Of a stretch of 64,000 nt of DNA, positions 1 to 11,683 are shown piece after piece. This DNA is from Amyloporia xantha (Eukaryota; Basidiomycota; Agaricomycetes; Polyporales; Adustoporiaceae): the NCBI GenBank assembly GCA_036971615.1, contig JAYKKR010000042.1:124001-188000 (forward strand), in the 5' to 3' direction. Within the stretch, counting starts at the first letter, position 1. The number at the start of each line of letters is the position of its first letter. The position numbers and the translations under genes are program-made. The notes beneath the pieces are model-generated. The model saw only the letters and a program-made list of their open reading frames with translations. It did no database searches and was not told the origin of the DNA.

Positions 1-150
1 GAGCACCGCACTCTGAGCACAGAATGGTTTGCTTAGAGAAGGTAGCGGTTCGGGAGTATGCGCTGGAAAGCGCTGAACGGTCTTTATCGTACGTCACGAT
101 GTATCTGAGGACTATGAGCGCTCTCGTGGTTCATCGGAAGAAGGACCAGT

Positions 151-2061
151 TCAAGTGACGTACCTACGCAAGTATTGGAGAGCGGCAGCCTTTAGCTTCT
201 CATCAAACTCTTTCTCAGCAGCCGATGGCACCGTAAAGTTCACTTCAATTACGATGGCATCAGGGGCTTCAAGGTACACTGCTTGAGAAGGGTCTGGTGA
301 TGCTCTTTGGGCGTTGGCACTAGGCATAGTGCCAGTCTTAGACGCATCAGTCAGAATTTTACGCGGAAGATGCAATCCGTGCGATGCATGTTCGCGCAAG
401 GGCTTGGACATTCCACGCCTGTGCTCCAGCTTGAGCTGTTCCGTCATGTCTGAAGCTGGAATGCGGTCCTGGGGCGCCGCTACGCAGTGCCTCAAGAATA
501 GAGGCAAGCGGATCCACCATGTCGACGTTATGCGAACCAATAGCGGGAAGTAGTATCGCATTGGAAGGAGTTTTACTTGGTCCTGCGCGCGGTTGCCCAT
601 TTTTCGGGCGATATGGCCTTCACTCTGACTGGGAGATCCAATTCGAGCAATAGAGTCAGTGGTATCCCTATTCATGGGATTCACAGCGGGAAATCTCTGC
701 GGTAAATGCCCACCACTGCTTCCAGGCTGCATATTGCCAAATCTGCGAGGGAGCGGAAGGGCAGTCGTACGTGCGACATATCGACTAGCAGGTACAGGTG
801 TAGGCATGGGATTCTTAAGGTTTGGACTGCGAGAGCCTACAGCGACGACGCTTGCAGAATTTTCAGAAACAGTCACAGTCACAAATTCTTCTGGCGTGGC
901 GCAGAACACGGGCTGCAGTACACAAAGCCCTGCATGGCCATGGCGAACAGGAGACTGAACAACTGTCGTATGTGCAGCAGATTCAAGATTACCTCCGCCA
1001 ACGAGACGATCGCCACGTACAGGTGCTGGGGGTCTCGCGTTATCTCCCTGCATTCGTGAAGATGATCGCTGTCTGGAGATGCTTCGATTTATCTTATCTA
1101 TGTCGATGATTTCGGCGGTGAGTGTGGGTCTGTCCGCGCTAACGGGAGTATGTAGCGGGGCTGCGGGGAGTAATGTATCAGACATGACGGGTACGGGGCT
1201 CTGCCTATGTAAAAAAAGTAGAGTTGGACTGATTGAGAATCTGGAGAATGGGATCAAGACTACAGATAACTTACCAGTCAATGGCCATGCCATCGGCACT
1301 ATAGCGATAAACTATCAGAGAAATGCATCGTGGTCTTAGGAGGAGACTCACCGCGTGAAAACCCGTGTAGGTCTAATATCGGGATTGATGTCCTTCAGTT
1401 TCTTTAACTGCTCTTTTACCCATGCCTTACGGTTCGACGCATAGTGCGCGTCACCTCTTCGACAGCACTCAGGGAGCGGTGCATGACAAATGGAGCCCTG
1501 GGTGACGGCTTTTGGACCGAGAGACAGGTTCGGACTTGGACTACGTTCACATTTGACGGGTATGATTATGATACTCTGTGGCCGGTGTATTGAATCCGAG
1601 ATGAGATGAGAGGGGTCGGAACGAATAGCAGTCTCTACTGCCGAAGAGTTATCACCGGACTGCACCCGTGAATCGTCTGGTGCCGTCGATACATGATGGC
1701 TGGTGCGAGATTGACCATCGGAAGGCGTCATCTTGCGTTTCTTAAACGGCAGAGACATTCCACGAGAACAGTTGAACGTGCCATTCGTGCTTTCTGCAGG
1801 ACTCTGCATTTCAAGTCCGACGGTCACAGACGGTATGGAAGCTTTGGAATAAGAGACTTGGTCTAGGGTACCATCCGTTCGACGTGGTAGTGACCTTGGA
1901 ATCGACGAACGCAATCGCAGTGATGTATTTCGGTCCATAGCAGGGTCATTGTAGTGATCCCCATGGCCCGGAAACCTATCCATGGCTTTTCCCTCCACGC
2001 TAAGAATGTATGAATGTACGACTCCGGACCTGGATGAATTCACATACCTGTTATGATACAT
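151..2061 (-). CDS. Ser/Pro-rich hypothetical protein, multi-exon, possibly open at left edge
   Basis: Not recognised. Two long minus-strand open stretches (2061 to about 1352 and 1298 to 151) can be joined by splicing. A donor reading GTGAGT lies at 1351 and a CTATAG acceptor at about 1299, giving a 53-base intron. A second donor (GTAAGT) at about 1274 would leave a 24-base micro-exon. The predicted protein is rich in Ser, Pro, Arg and Thr with no clear domain; the last 40 residues look more ordered and end in a Lys/Glu-rich helix-like segment. A GTACGT donor just before the stop at 151 suggests that a further exon may lie beyond the window. A start at MDRFPGHGDHYNDP (about 1983) is as plausible as the first Met. 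The exon model is inferred. Confidence 0.42.
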
Positions 2062-3642
2062 GAACTGATATGCTAGCTGCGATTACGAACTTGAGGTTAA
2101 TGAGCAGCTTCGCATAGCTCTTGGAACTCCGCAGTGAGGGGGAGATGTGTGGACAGAGTGTCTGAGGGCTGGCTGTGAGGCGAACAGGAACGCTCGGAGG
2201 CCGAATAGCGGCAGCGGCGAACTGCCCACATGACAGTCACTCAAGCGCCACGATGATGACAGCCCACCAGTCTTCCTTGGGATCACATCGCACCAAGATC
2301 GAAGGCACCAGCAGTCGACCGAGCATGGACAGCCGTGACACTGACCTGGACTGCCACGCCCTCACCATTTGTATCTCCTGTCAGATCTGATATTGATTAG
2401 TTGCGCATGAGCCTGCCTCGGGCGTGTCGCAAACGTCCCTCACCTGAGTCGCCTTCTAGAACGCCCTGAGAGGTTGTGCATCGTCATGAAGCAGATCGTG
2501 CAGGAGAGGAAATACGATAGGAGGAAGGCTGAGGGGGGCATGTCATCGGGGCAAAGAGGCGGTTAGACGATAGATAGATTTTTCATGGCAACGTGGGTGA
2601 CCGTTCGATCATGCGCGACTTCTTATAGAGACGCGCGATCAGGACGGAGACAAGCGTCTCTGCGTACTGTCAAGATTGATACTATCTTAGCTAAATAGAG
2701 ACACCATGTCCGTACTATGATGAGCGACAAAGTCAGCCGTATTCTATAATTACTGTCAATGGCTCGTGGCATCTCGAATACCTCATATTTCAGCTAGCAT
2801 GCCATCGGCGGCGTTGTTCTCGACTGCTGTTCGGATCAGATATGCCCCGTCTCGCGCGATCCTGACTACTCCATTTTGGCACCCTGCAAGCGCCTGGAAA
2901 ACCTTGAGCTTTGCCAATGCTCACGAGTGTTGATTGCTGTTAGTGAGTGAACATCGTCCCGCCCGCTAATTTGGTCCGAATCACTTGTCGAATTTCGATG
3001 ACACTAACTGGAAGGTCCGATTGCCATCCATAAATCAGATATGCATGCATCACTCTCATTCTCGAACTTCAAGTCACATCTCTGTTGAAATCACAGTCCG
3101 TGCGTAGTCCGACCGGAGTCCGGTACCCGTACGTACGTATATATACCATCGACGGACGCGCTGCGCCAAATTCTCTCGACGCACATACCGCCCCTCGGTT
3201 ACTATACGCCCGCCCAGTCTTTATTTGGTATTGTCCTCTCTTAGGTATATCTCGTTCCTGTCCCCTTTGCCTACGCTCCTTACGACACGTGCCGGTCCCA
3301 GCCCTTGTTCGGACATTACATATACTGTAAATACCGCGAACTCGCATCATCAGTCTTGCACCCATTCTCGAGCACACCGTGTGAGGGTGAGTACTTACAT
3401 TTCTCGCTTCCTGCTTGCACAATAGCTCACTACATATATCATAGTATACTGTCCTATAGGTATGCAATTATTTTCGTCCTACATGCATACTCGAGGGTAC
3501 CATACTGAGGTACACTGTCCGTGCCCTATAGCTGTCGGACGGCGCTCGCACTCTCGCTCCCATAATCTCGGATTATAAGCAGGAGCCGAGGCAACTGCTG
3601 ATTTCAATACGTCATTTTGCACAATTCGACTCAATTTCCGGT
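2062..3642. other. No supported gene
   Basis: Only short overlapping open stretches on both strands, without splice-linked coding pattern or recognisable motifs. The left end (2085-2133) resembles a stretch at 17630-17685 (shared ACTTGAGGTTAATG and ACTCCGC blocks), so it may be a remnant of a dispersed sequence. Confidence 0.45.
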
Positions 3643-6403
3643 ATGCCTCGCCAGTTCAAAGCTCGAACCGGCATAGCAGATACTGCAGCAAAAGAGAAGT
3701 TCCTATTCAAATTTCTGCCTGACTTTCTTGCATTTTCCCGGAATCGTGGAAGAGGAGCGCCAGCAATATTCGTGAAGGAGTTGGTATATCCTTCATGGCT
3801 GCGCACATACAGTTTGAGCGGGGGCAATCAGACCTTCCAGGTAAATTCTTACTAGAGCTGTGGATTTTTTTCATTCTAGAGCTGAGCTTTGATACAGAAA
3901 CTAGTAAAGTGGTATGCTAATAAGACTCGTCTTCAGTCTTACAAAAGAAAATCAGTAACCTCGTCTCAACCTCATTCACGTGACTTGCGGAAGCCCAGAG
4001 CTATGCCTGCGAAAGATGTCTTTGCCGAATCTATCGCTGATAGCTTACAGACCGCAACTAAAAGACGTCTAGATGAGGAGAGTAGGGATGACAGTATGCG
4101 TCTGCGGACCCGCGCAATTATTTTGGATGAAAAATGGAAAGCGTTAGATGAAGCCGAGAGGGAAGAATTTCAAAACGAAGCAAATCGTCGCACCATGCAG
4201 CGTATGGTACAGCATGTGCACCCTACAGAAGAAGATCTAATAGCGTGAGTTCGTGGAGCTGACTTCTCCGTTATATATACTTATTCAGTGTCACATGTGG
4301 CAGCCGGGCACTTGAACTACGCCAGCGCATTACTCATGTCATTCGGCAATGGCAGGCTCAGGTAAAGATTAACACTGCTTACATTTGTATCATCAGAACT
4401 GAAGTCCCTCTGCTCAGTTACCTGGTTGGAGTGTCAATGTCAAGATGGGGGGACCCATCGGACAAGATGGTACATTGAAATATTGGCAGTATGCAAAGAT
4501 TCTCCTTCTTGTGATTCATGAAGATACATTCTCACTATTCCCACTGATAGTATTGATGTTCCATGCACTGGTGGTGTGAAGTATAGTGAATACCTGAATG
4601 AGGATACATCCATAAACTCAAAAAGGCTTGATAAACACTTTACCTCTTTTATCAGACACCAATATGGTAGGTTTTTACTATAGTCTGGATGATAAATGAT
4701 GACATAGTGTGTAGTTCTGGAAAAGATGAATCATGAGGACCAATTTGGTCGTCCCCTACTTACTGCTCCGCAGGGTTCATGGAGCATCCAGGATTTTCAA
4801 ATTCACTTAGCAAACTATATGCAAAGAACATGGAGTAAGCATTCAGTTGTGACAAATTGATTAGTCTCATGCATTTTTTTTCAGATTACACCTGTACTAT
4901 TCATCCACTCCCATGGGATGAGGTAGTGGAAAATCCTTCCGCTTTCTTGGACCTCTCTGTACTCCCATCTGATTTTGTCTTCAAGCACCCAAAAAACTAT
5001 ACTCTGCTCCAGATAGAGACACTCTATAAAAAGCTATATGCTTCTCAAGGAGAAGAGACGGAAACACGAATACGTTTCCAATGGCTTAATTTAAAGAGTA
5101 TAAATCGAAAGGGTCATGTCAGGCCTATGATTGGATCACTGCGCACTACTTCAGATGGATCATCGGAGGTAACATTATCAAGAATGATTGTAACTGTGTA
5201 TCATAATCTCATGTACTCTGCAGTCACACCCTGACAGCTTGGTTGAACACACTGGGACGCACAATTTTGATAATGAAGCCGACAGTCCTCCTGCTGAAGC
5301 TGTTGCTGCATTGCTCCAACAAGGTCACGGTGATCGGAAGCCCTCAATTAGTACGTCCACATAATATATACTCCACGCCCACAATTATTCCATGCCCGTG
5401 CCAACTCCCAATCATGCCTGATCAGTGATCCGTGACCATTAGTAAGGGAAATCCAAATTTTGCATTCATTTTCTGTGATAATGCGTATTATCTGGACATC
5501 CGCACCACATTTTGCTAATATACTATTGGGTCTTATAGGTGTGTTCGGAGTCCCAGATTATTCATCTGACAATGATGTGTCCCAAAATGAGGGAGATCAA
5601 CTTTCCGGCAGGAATACTACTGCCAGTGCACATCCAGAAGAAGATGAGCATGTCGGGACAGAAACCCGAGACTGCCACCGGCCCTGTGAAGTGTTCCGTC
5701 CAGAATTTGCTTTGCATCTAAGAGAATATACGGAACAGGAGTTCCAGGCAATATGGTGCACTGCACCTGATTGGTTGACTCGCCGGATTCAGCTGGCAAC
5801 TGTTGCACCTCGACATTGCACAGTGTGGCGTCTACTGCTTCGTCTCACTGTTGATCTCAACCGTCAACTATCCGATAAAGTGGGTCCTTTGTTATATCAT
5901 GATATCTAGCAGTTTATGCATATCTTTTACAGGCGCACCAAGGAATGCTCTCTTCTGCCAATTTACCCACATCCAGTTCAACTTGGATAGGAAAGGCAGA
6001 ACATTCTCTCAGGAGGCTTCATCGAATACCGGAAGAGTTTCCCCTCCAATGGGTTCAATGGTGGTGCTCACTGCAGCCTGCGGCACGGCGCTTGGCTTGT
6101 CCCATTGATCTTCGTACAGAACTGTCGCATCGGATAGGCCGCTCTACAGTTGCGAAAGCAGATCTCAAAGCGGGGCCCATGGGAGTAATTCAGCTTGTAT
6201 TTGCTCTCAATCTGTGCTACCCTTCTAAACCGATAAGCGGCTGTATGACAAAGGCTCAGTGGCACTACTGGGTCTTTGATGTGGCATGGGTGTTTTCGCA
6301 GTTTCTGACACGGTCGGTCAATAGTCACTTATTCACTCTGTCCCTCATTCATTATTTTTTGATAGGACCACTGCACCTAGTACATCCCACGCAAAATGTA
6401 TAG
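3643..6403 (+). CDS. Multi-exon hypothetical protein
   Basis: Not recognised by name. At least six coding blocks can be read with short introns between them. Exon 1 starts MPRQFKARTGIADTAAKEKF and ends at a GTAAAT donor near 3841. Exon 2 carries a basic, HMG-box-like helical stretch (LDEKWKALDEAEREEFQNEA). Exon 3 follows the intron that starts GTGAGTTC at about 4245 and ends TTCAG, and adds a helical segment with ALELRQRITHVIRQWQ. Later blocks include PLPWDEVVENPSAFLDLSVL, an acidic Ser-rich linker at 5540-5700, and a Trp-rich part at 5700-6330. Start at 3643 is the first Met of the coding block. No transmembrane or catalytic motif is evident. Similar HMG-like N-termini occur in expanded agaricomycete families of unknown role (from memory). 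Exact exon borders between 4380 and 4860 are uncertain. Confidence 0.5.
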
Positions 6404-8163
6404 CACCTGAGAGTTATGATTGGCTAGGAAGCTCCGGTGAGGATAGTAATTAGTATTGTGCCAGGGAGGCCCTTAAATAGATTAGACTTATTGGAGTCGA
6501 TGTAGATGTATGTACAGTACAACTCACAAATACCCCATACGAAGCTCAATTGGAAAAAGTGCTCTGGTCCGATCGTCCGGCAGCCCATAGGTTGACCGGC
6601 GTGCTGAATAGTAGATCAGCGAACGTTCAATGTGTACGAAAACTACGAACTCGGGACTTCCACCGAGGATGCAGAACATCTTCCACAGGCGAAATCATGC
6701 GTTGGACGCCCTTATGACAGCGATATCCGTCCGTTTCTACGGCGCTTGCGACTCGGAAGATACGAAAGCATTCCGGCATTCTTCCGTGTTTCTCTGACAG
6801 TTGGCCCTGAGCTCGCTTGCAGGGCATTACCGCCACTGCACCATTCATTAGGACGAGACAGCCCAAATCTGAATACTGCGAGTACGGCAGCGGTGGTGGC
6901 TCGTGCGTACACTGTGCAGAAGTATAAGACATGGGTGAGACCCACCTAATGAACCCCATGCCACTCTGTTCTCCCCGAGTCTCAAATACTCTCATCCTCC
7001 GCTTTGGTTGCTCTTCGAGTTGTCGTAACGGTAAGTAGCTCACACATTGTGTCTTGTCCGTTATCAACTGACATTCAATTCGACGGAGCTGCCCGGCCAG
7101 CGTAGTCATAGTAGGGCAATCATGCTGCTGGAGTCACGCCCGAGATCGCAGGCTGACGGCGTCGGGTTCAATACACTGTACAGCGCCCGGTTCAGTGAAG
7201 CATCAGGTGACGTTATCCTGTGTGCTCTGTTATTGACCTGCACGCTCACCGTCCATCCCCGGCTCCCTTGAAACAAATAACTGCGTGGGTGGGGTTTCTT
7301 TTAGGCCCGTCTACGTCGGGAGACAGAAAATAAACGCACTTATGGACAAACAGCTTGCTAGCTGTCATCAAATATTGGAACGAACAGGTATGGATTCAAT
7401 CTCACATGCAAGAACAAGCGTAACCATTCATCGATTGATACCGTCCGGAACGTGCTCACTCCGCCCCAGTTCACGGCCTCTGACTTGACCTTCCGTGTCA
7501 TTGCACCGCGTCCTGCATAGTCATATCAGGATATGAATATATCGGCTAAAGCGAAAAATCAATACGTAGAAACGTTACCTAGCTCAAGTTGAAGACAGGA
7601 AGCCATACTCTCCTCACTGGCTTCCGTCGTTTGTTTCCCCGAACTGCACGGAAACATCCCGCGGAAACCTTGATGCTAGAGGTAAAATTATGCTCAGCTG
7701 GTATTCAGTGCACCGAGGCATCGGTGACCTACTCTGCTAGCCAGGAATGAAGACCTTGTCTCCCTGAACGACTCGACAAGCTTCTCTGCGTGGCGGATCG
7801 GCAGTGTCTTTGCTACTCGGGCTCAAAAAACATATCCACATCTTTTTCTTGTTCGCATTATTCCTTGCAAGCCTTTGGTGACAAACGAGTCATCTAAGAT
7901 GTCGAGGTCTGGATACAGCCCGGGTTGTGACCGGTCACCAGATAGAACTAGCCCTTTGCATCGCCGCCCACTCGACTTGATACATCCATGTCCAGACGGT
8001 GAGTAAATCCTTCTCCTTCTCGTCTCGCCCTAATCACTACTCCAGATCACTCCGATTCACGATATATATGCGGTGTTCTGTTGGCTTGTGAGAGGTTTCA
8101 GGACCACGCAGACGACTTTCCACAAATCCCTGTAGCATATCCTTTTCCATTCCGCCTCCGCTT
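6404..8163. other. No supported gene
   Basis: Open stretches on both strands at 6627-7109 overlap one another, have no shared motif and no convincing splice links. Nothing further is visible. The last 150 bases are probably the 5' leader of the next gene. Confidence 0.45.
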
Positions 8164-9389
8164 TTGTCTGCAGATATGGCAAGCTATTTTACCCTCCGCC
8201 AACAGACTTCGTCCTCCCAAACCATTTCCACGCGCCAAGATGAAGGGCGACAACTGACTACTCTCGACCTTCAAGTCGGCGATCACTCCATCTACATCTT
8301 CCCCGTTCCCTCCTCCGCACCTCCTAGTCCTGCACCCTCTCTCTTTTCGCCCGCAACATCTTTTGATGATTCCTTATCCTCCGTCTTCTCTCCCTCCTCA
8401 CCATCGCCCTCACCCTCTCGCCCTCGTGTGCGGCACCATGCCTCCAGCCTCTCCACTCACAGTCTGAGCATCAGCCAAGCGAGCACCAGCTCAGACTCTC
8501 GCTCTGCTCACACGTCATCGTTCTACGCCCTCGAGTCACCCTCACCCATCTCGCCCACCTACGTCAGTGTAGGGCTCTATTCCGACGTCGGCGAAATATG
8601 GGACGGCATACACTCGCCCGTGGACGAGGAGGCGTCGTGGCTGCTCGAGGAGCGCGTCGAGCGTGTCGGTCGGTGGGACCTCGACCTGCGCCTGAGGCAG
8701 TTTGCCGAGCGCGCGTCGGCATCCGCGACCCAGCAGCGGCGCATGCGCCTCGCGCCCCTGCGGACGCGCACACGCACAATCTCTCAGGCCGGGACGAACA
8801 CCACCAGCTTCGCGTCATCGCGACCGCCGCGATCTGCATCCTCCACGCGTCCGATCTCGCCGCCCCCGGAACCGCGCATTCGCCTGCCGCTGCTCTCTTC
8901 GCTGCGATCCTCTCGCTCGATCTCGACGACCCTTCCCTCCGTCTCCTCACGCAATCCGCACCCGATGACGCCGACTCGGTTCTCTTCCCAGGCCACAGCG
9001 CCGCGCGTTTGCTTCAGGGCCTGGACGATACCAAGCCAGAGTCCTCGAGACGTCCCTCATCTCCTTCCTCAGAATAAAGTTCAGACTCGGATTCTTCAGC
9101 CGATCCCCGTACGAACGAAGATAATGAGCTCACGCCTGATCCTCCCCCTGTGCACGGCCTGCAGAAGCTGCTGTCGTCTGCACACGATGCTTCTGGCGCC
9201 GCCCTGCGTTCTCTGCGTGCGGGGCTTGCGCTTGCGTCATTGCCGAGTGAGTATGTTGTCGGTGTCCCTGGTGTACGCGGACTGGCAGGCCTGTGGCGCG
9301 TCGTAGGTGAAGTATGTGTGCGCAGCGGGCAAGCGTGGAGAGAGGTGTGGGTAAGCACCGGTGGGGGTAAAGCTGGTGCTGTGAATTGA
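8164..9389 (+). pseudogene. Ser/Pro-rich hypothetical gene with one frameshift and one in-frame stop
   Basis: The start MSADMASYFTLRQQ at 8164 opens a low-complexity Ser/Pro region, then an ordered stretch with EEASWLLEERVERVGRWDLD at about 8620-8680. From about 8770 the reading that looks like protein moves to another frame, giving DEHHQLRVIATAAICILHAS and LFAAILSLDLDDPSLRLL. That frame meets a TAA at 9075-9077, directly between SSE and SSDSDSS, then continues as an ordered helical segment (LPSEYVVGVPGVRGLAGLW) to the TGA at 9387-9389. No GT..AG intron fits the frame change. The original 8164 frame stays open to 9306 but becomes implausibly Arg/Ser-rich and then Cys/Leu-rich. Either the gene is decaying or the sequence has two errors. 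No family is recognised. Confidence 0.5.
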
Positions 9390-10573
9390 GTATCTGTTCT
9401 TATTCGAGCACAGTCTTCTTGTGCATCGTTCCAAACAGCATGTGGAGGAAGATGAATTATCATACATCATACGTTGTTGTATAGCTGTGTACCGCATCAT
9501 GGACCTGCTCCATTGCTTCTCCCTCTAGGGCTTCTGCTATCTCTGTTCCCCTCCTCTTCTCTTTCTTTCTTTATATTATATTCTCTCTGCTACTTGTATC
9601 ATAGAACGGATATGCTCGTCGGTTGAGTAGCTCTCTCCCATATACGTTAATAAATCCATAGATAAGAGAATAACATCGGAACCTACGACCCTCAGTGACA
9701 CCAGTCTGGAACAATACTATTTTCCGAAACGCAGTGCCAGCTTTTGATGGTGCTATCGTAGGTGTGGGCCGTCAAATCTACATGTGAATGAAATTCAGAG
9801 CACAGCACAGATACGGGAATGCGTGTACATCGATATTGTGACCATGACAAGTACGAGTGTCATCGAGCCGTCGAATAATGAGAGTGCAAGATATATGAGA
9901 ACAAGAAGGTAAGCCATACGTTAGGAGAACGACCTCTCCGATTCAGACGGTAGCACCCGTGGTGAAAGGGACGGCCCATCGCAATACTGGACGCTGAAGC
10001 TGTCAATGAAAAGTAAGACCAGCGTGGCGGATGAAGGGCGAGTGCTCTGAGTTCTTGTGAATATTAGCTCTTGTCTGAAGATCTCCGTTCATATCATACA
10101 TCTGTCCCTCAGACGCGATGATCGCCATGATGGTCACTTCCATACCGAAGCACATACTCCGCACTCACCGCAACGTTTCCCTATTGCAGACTGAGGCCTG
10201 ACCATCTGCATCGTTGGTCTCTTGTGACGCTTCCGGCTGGTTTCTCTTACACGTTTACACCACAAGGAGATTTAAACATACCTTCATTGTAAGTCAGTAC
10301 ATTTGTATTACGTATAATACGTGCCAGAGGAGCAATTGTGCCAGCAGCGCCGACTGGTCTGCTTCTGTGCATATGCCACAGTCCATGACTTTAAACAAAC
10401 GCTGTTTACTCCTAATACAATATGTTGTGCCCGGTCGATTGAATGGGAATCATTACTGTCAATTGGCAGTGAGCGTCCAAACGTATCAAACAGTGGACAT
10501 GAGATGGAAGCCTACGGTAAGAAGACGTAACACACAGTGTACGTCTTGATGACGTTGGCAGAGAACCTAGAAG
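9390..10573. other. No supported gene
   Basis: AT-richer intergenic sequence. A pyrimidine-rich tract at about 9535-9590 may be 3' UTR material of the preceding gene. The short plus-strand open stretches at 10214-10549 lack any motif. Confidence 0.45.
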
Positions 10574-11395
10574 CTAAGAGTCGGACATTAGACATGCCCC
10601 ATAGTGACAGCTCGTGAGCAGGTACAGAGCAGACGCGTGATCACGCCCGCGCGCATTGTACCGCATGCCCTCCAGCTCTCGGATCTCCTCTTCGCTCTGC
10701 TCCGCCCACCGGCGCACACTGTACACAAACCACGTCAAACCACCGGCGATACTCCACCACGCAACGTCCGGCCAGGTACGCGAGACAAGTAATGCAAGAA
10801 CCGGTGCAACTGCGGGCGCAATTGACGTGAAGGGATGAGCGAAGGGGAGTGGAAGCGCTAGGAAGAGGTCGAACGGAGATGGCAGCGGGGAGAGCGTACG
10901 AAGAATTGGATGTGAGGGTGGCAAGAGAAGAAGGATGAGGTTAAGTCGCAGGATAATGTGCACGACGGCTAGAAACGTAGGAAATGGGACTGGCTGCGCG
11001 GGCGTGTGGTACGGAAGTAGAGCATATAGTGGAGACTCTTTGTCTTCTTTGAGCAGGTAGATGAGATGTCTAGCGAGCGTCGACCATATATGTACAGAGA
11101 ATTAGTTGGACATCGACCGAAGTAGATTTCTAATGAGACCCACAGTACACATGACAGGCCGACGACGACCTGGACAAGAAAGAGATACTGGGTAACCGCA
11201 GCATCACTTTGTTGGCGGAGACTTTGTATAAGCTCCTCCTCCTCTGGTATGGAGTGCAATGTGGGTACCCAATAAGATGAAACTAGATGTTCTACGTACC
11301 TTGTTCATCCAATATATGATCGTCCTCAGACTCGTCGTCGGAGAATCTAAAGGGAATCCTTTGGCGAAGAGATATTCCGAGAGGTATTACTGGGT
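10574..11395 (-). CDS. Small multi-pass membrane protein, unknown function
   Basis: Three minus-strand exons can be joined. The first visible exon (about 11395 to 11298) encodes an acidic stretch SDDESEDDHILDEQ and ends at a GTACG donor. The second contains EEEELIQSLRQQSDAAVTQY followed by a first membrane segment (FLVQVVVGLSCVLW). After an intron ending GCTAG at about 11070, the third reads HLIYLLKEDKESPLYALLPY, then three more hydrophobic segments: LAVVHIILRLNLILLLL, a Pro-interrupted one, and VAWWSIAGGLTWFVYSV. It ends with a charged tail RRWAEQSEEEIRELEG. Four membrane segments with an acidic N-terminus are therefore predicted. The true start lies upstream and was not fixed. This resembles small conserved basidiomycete membrane proteins of unknown role; no function is assigned. 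Confidence 0.6.
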
Positions 11396-11683
11396 CCCAG
11401 GGCCAGTCTTGTAGTCAAACCACCTCAACTTCAGTACCTTGCAGTAGTAGTTTGTCGAGTTTCGTATTCGCCCGAGACTCGAAAGAGAGTCGTAGTAACG
11501 CTATATGGCAAGAGCCCACCTTCGACGCGCGTTTCCTTCATGACGGTCACGTGCAGCCAATCAGATCGCGGTGGCGGGAATCTTCTGCTTTTCGACTATT
11601 GCACTCGAAGAATTACACCCCTATATCTGCTCACCACCCTCTCGTGTCCACGATCGCCATAATCCTATTTGTGATTTGAATAC

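Noticed and set aside
6627..7109. 160-residue minus-strand open frame
   Set aside because: Overlaps a plus-strand frame of similar quality, has no motif and no splice partner.
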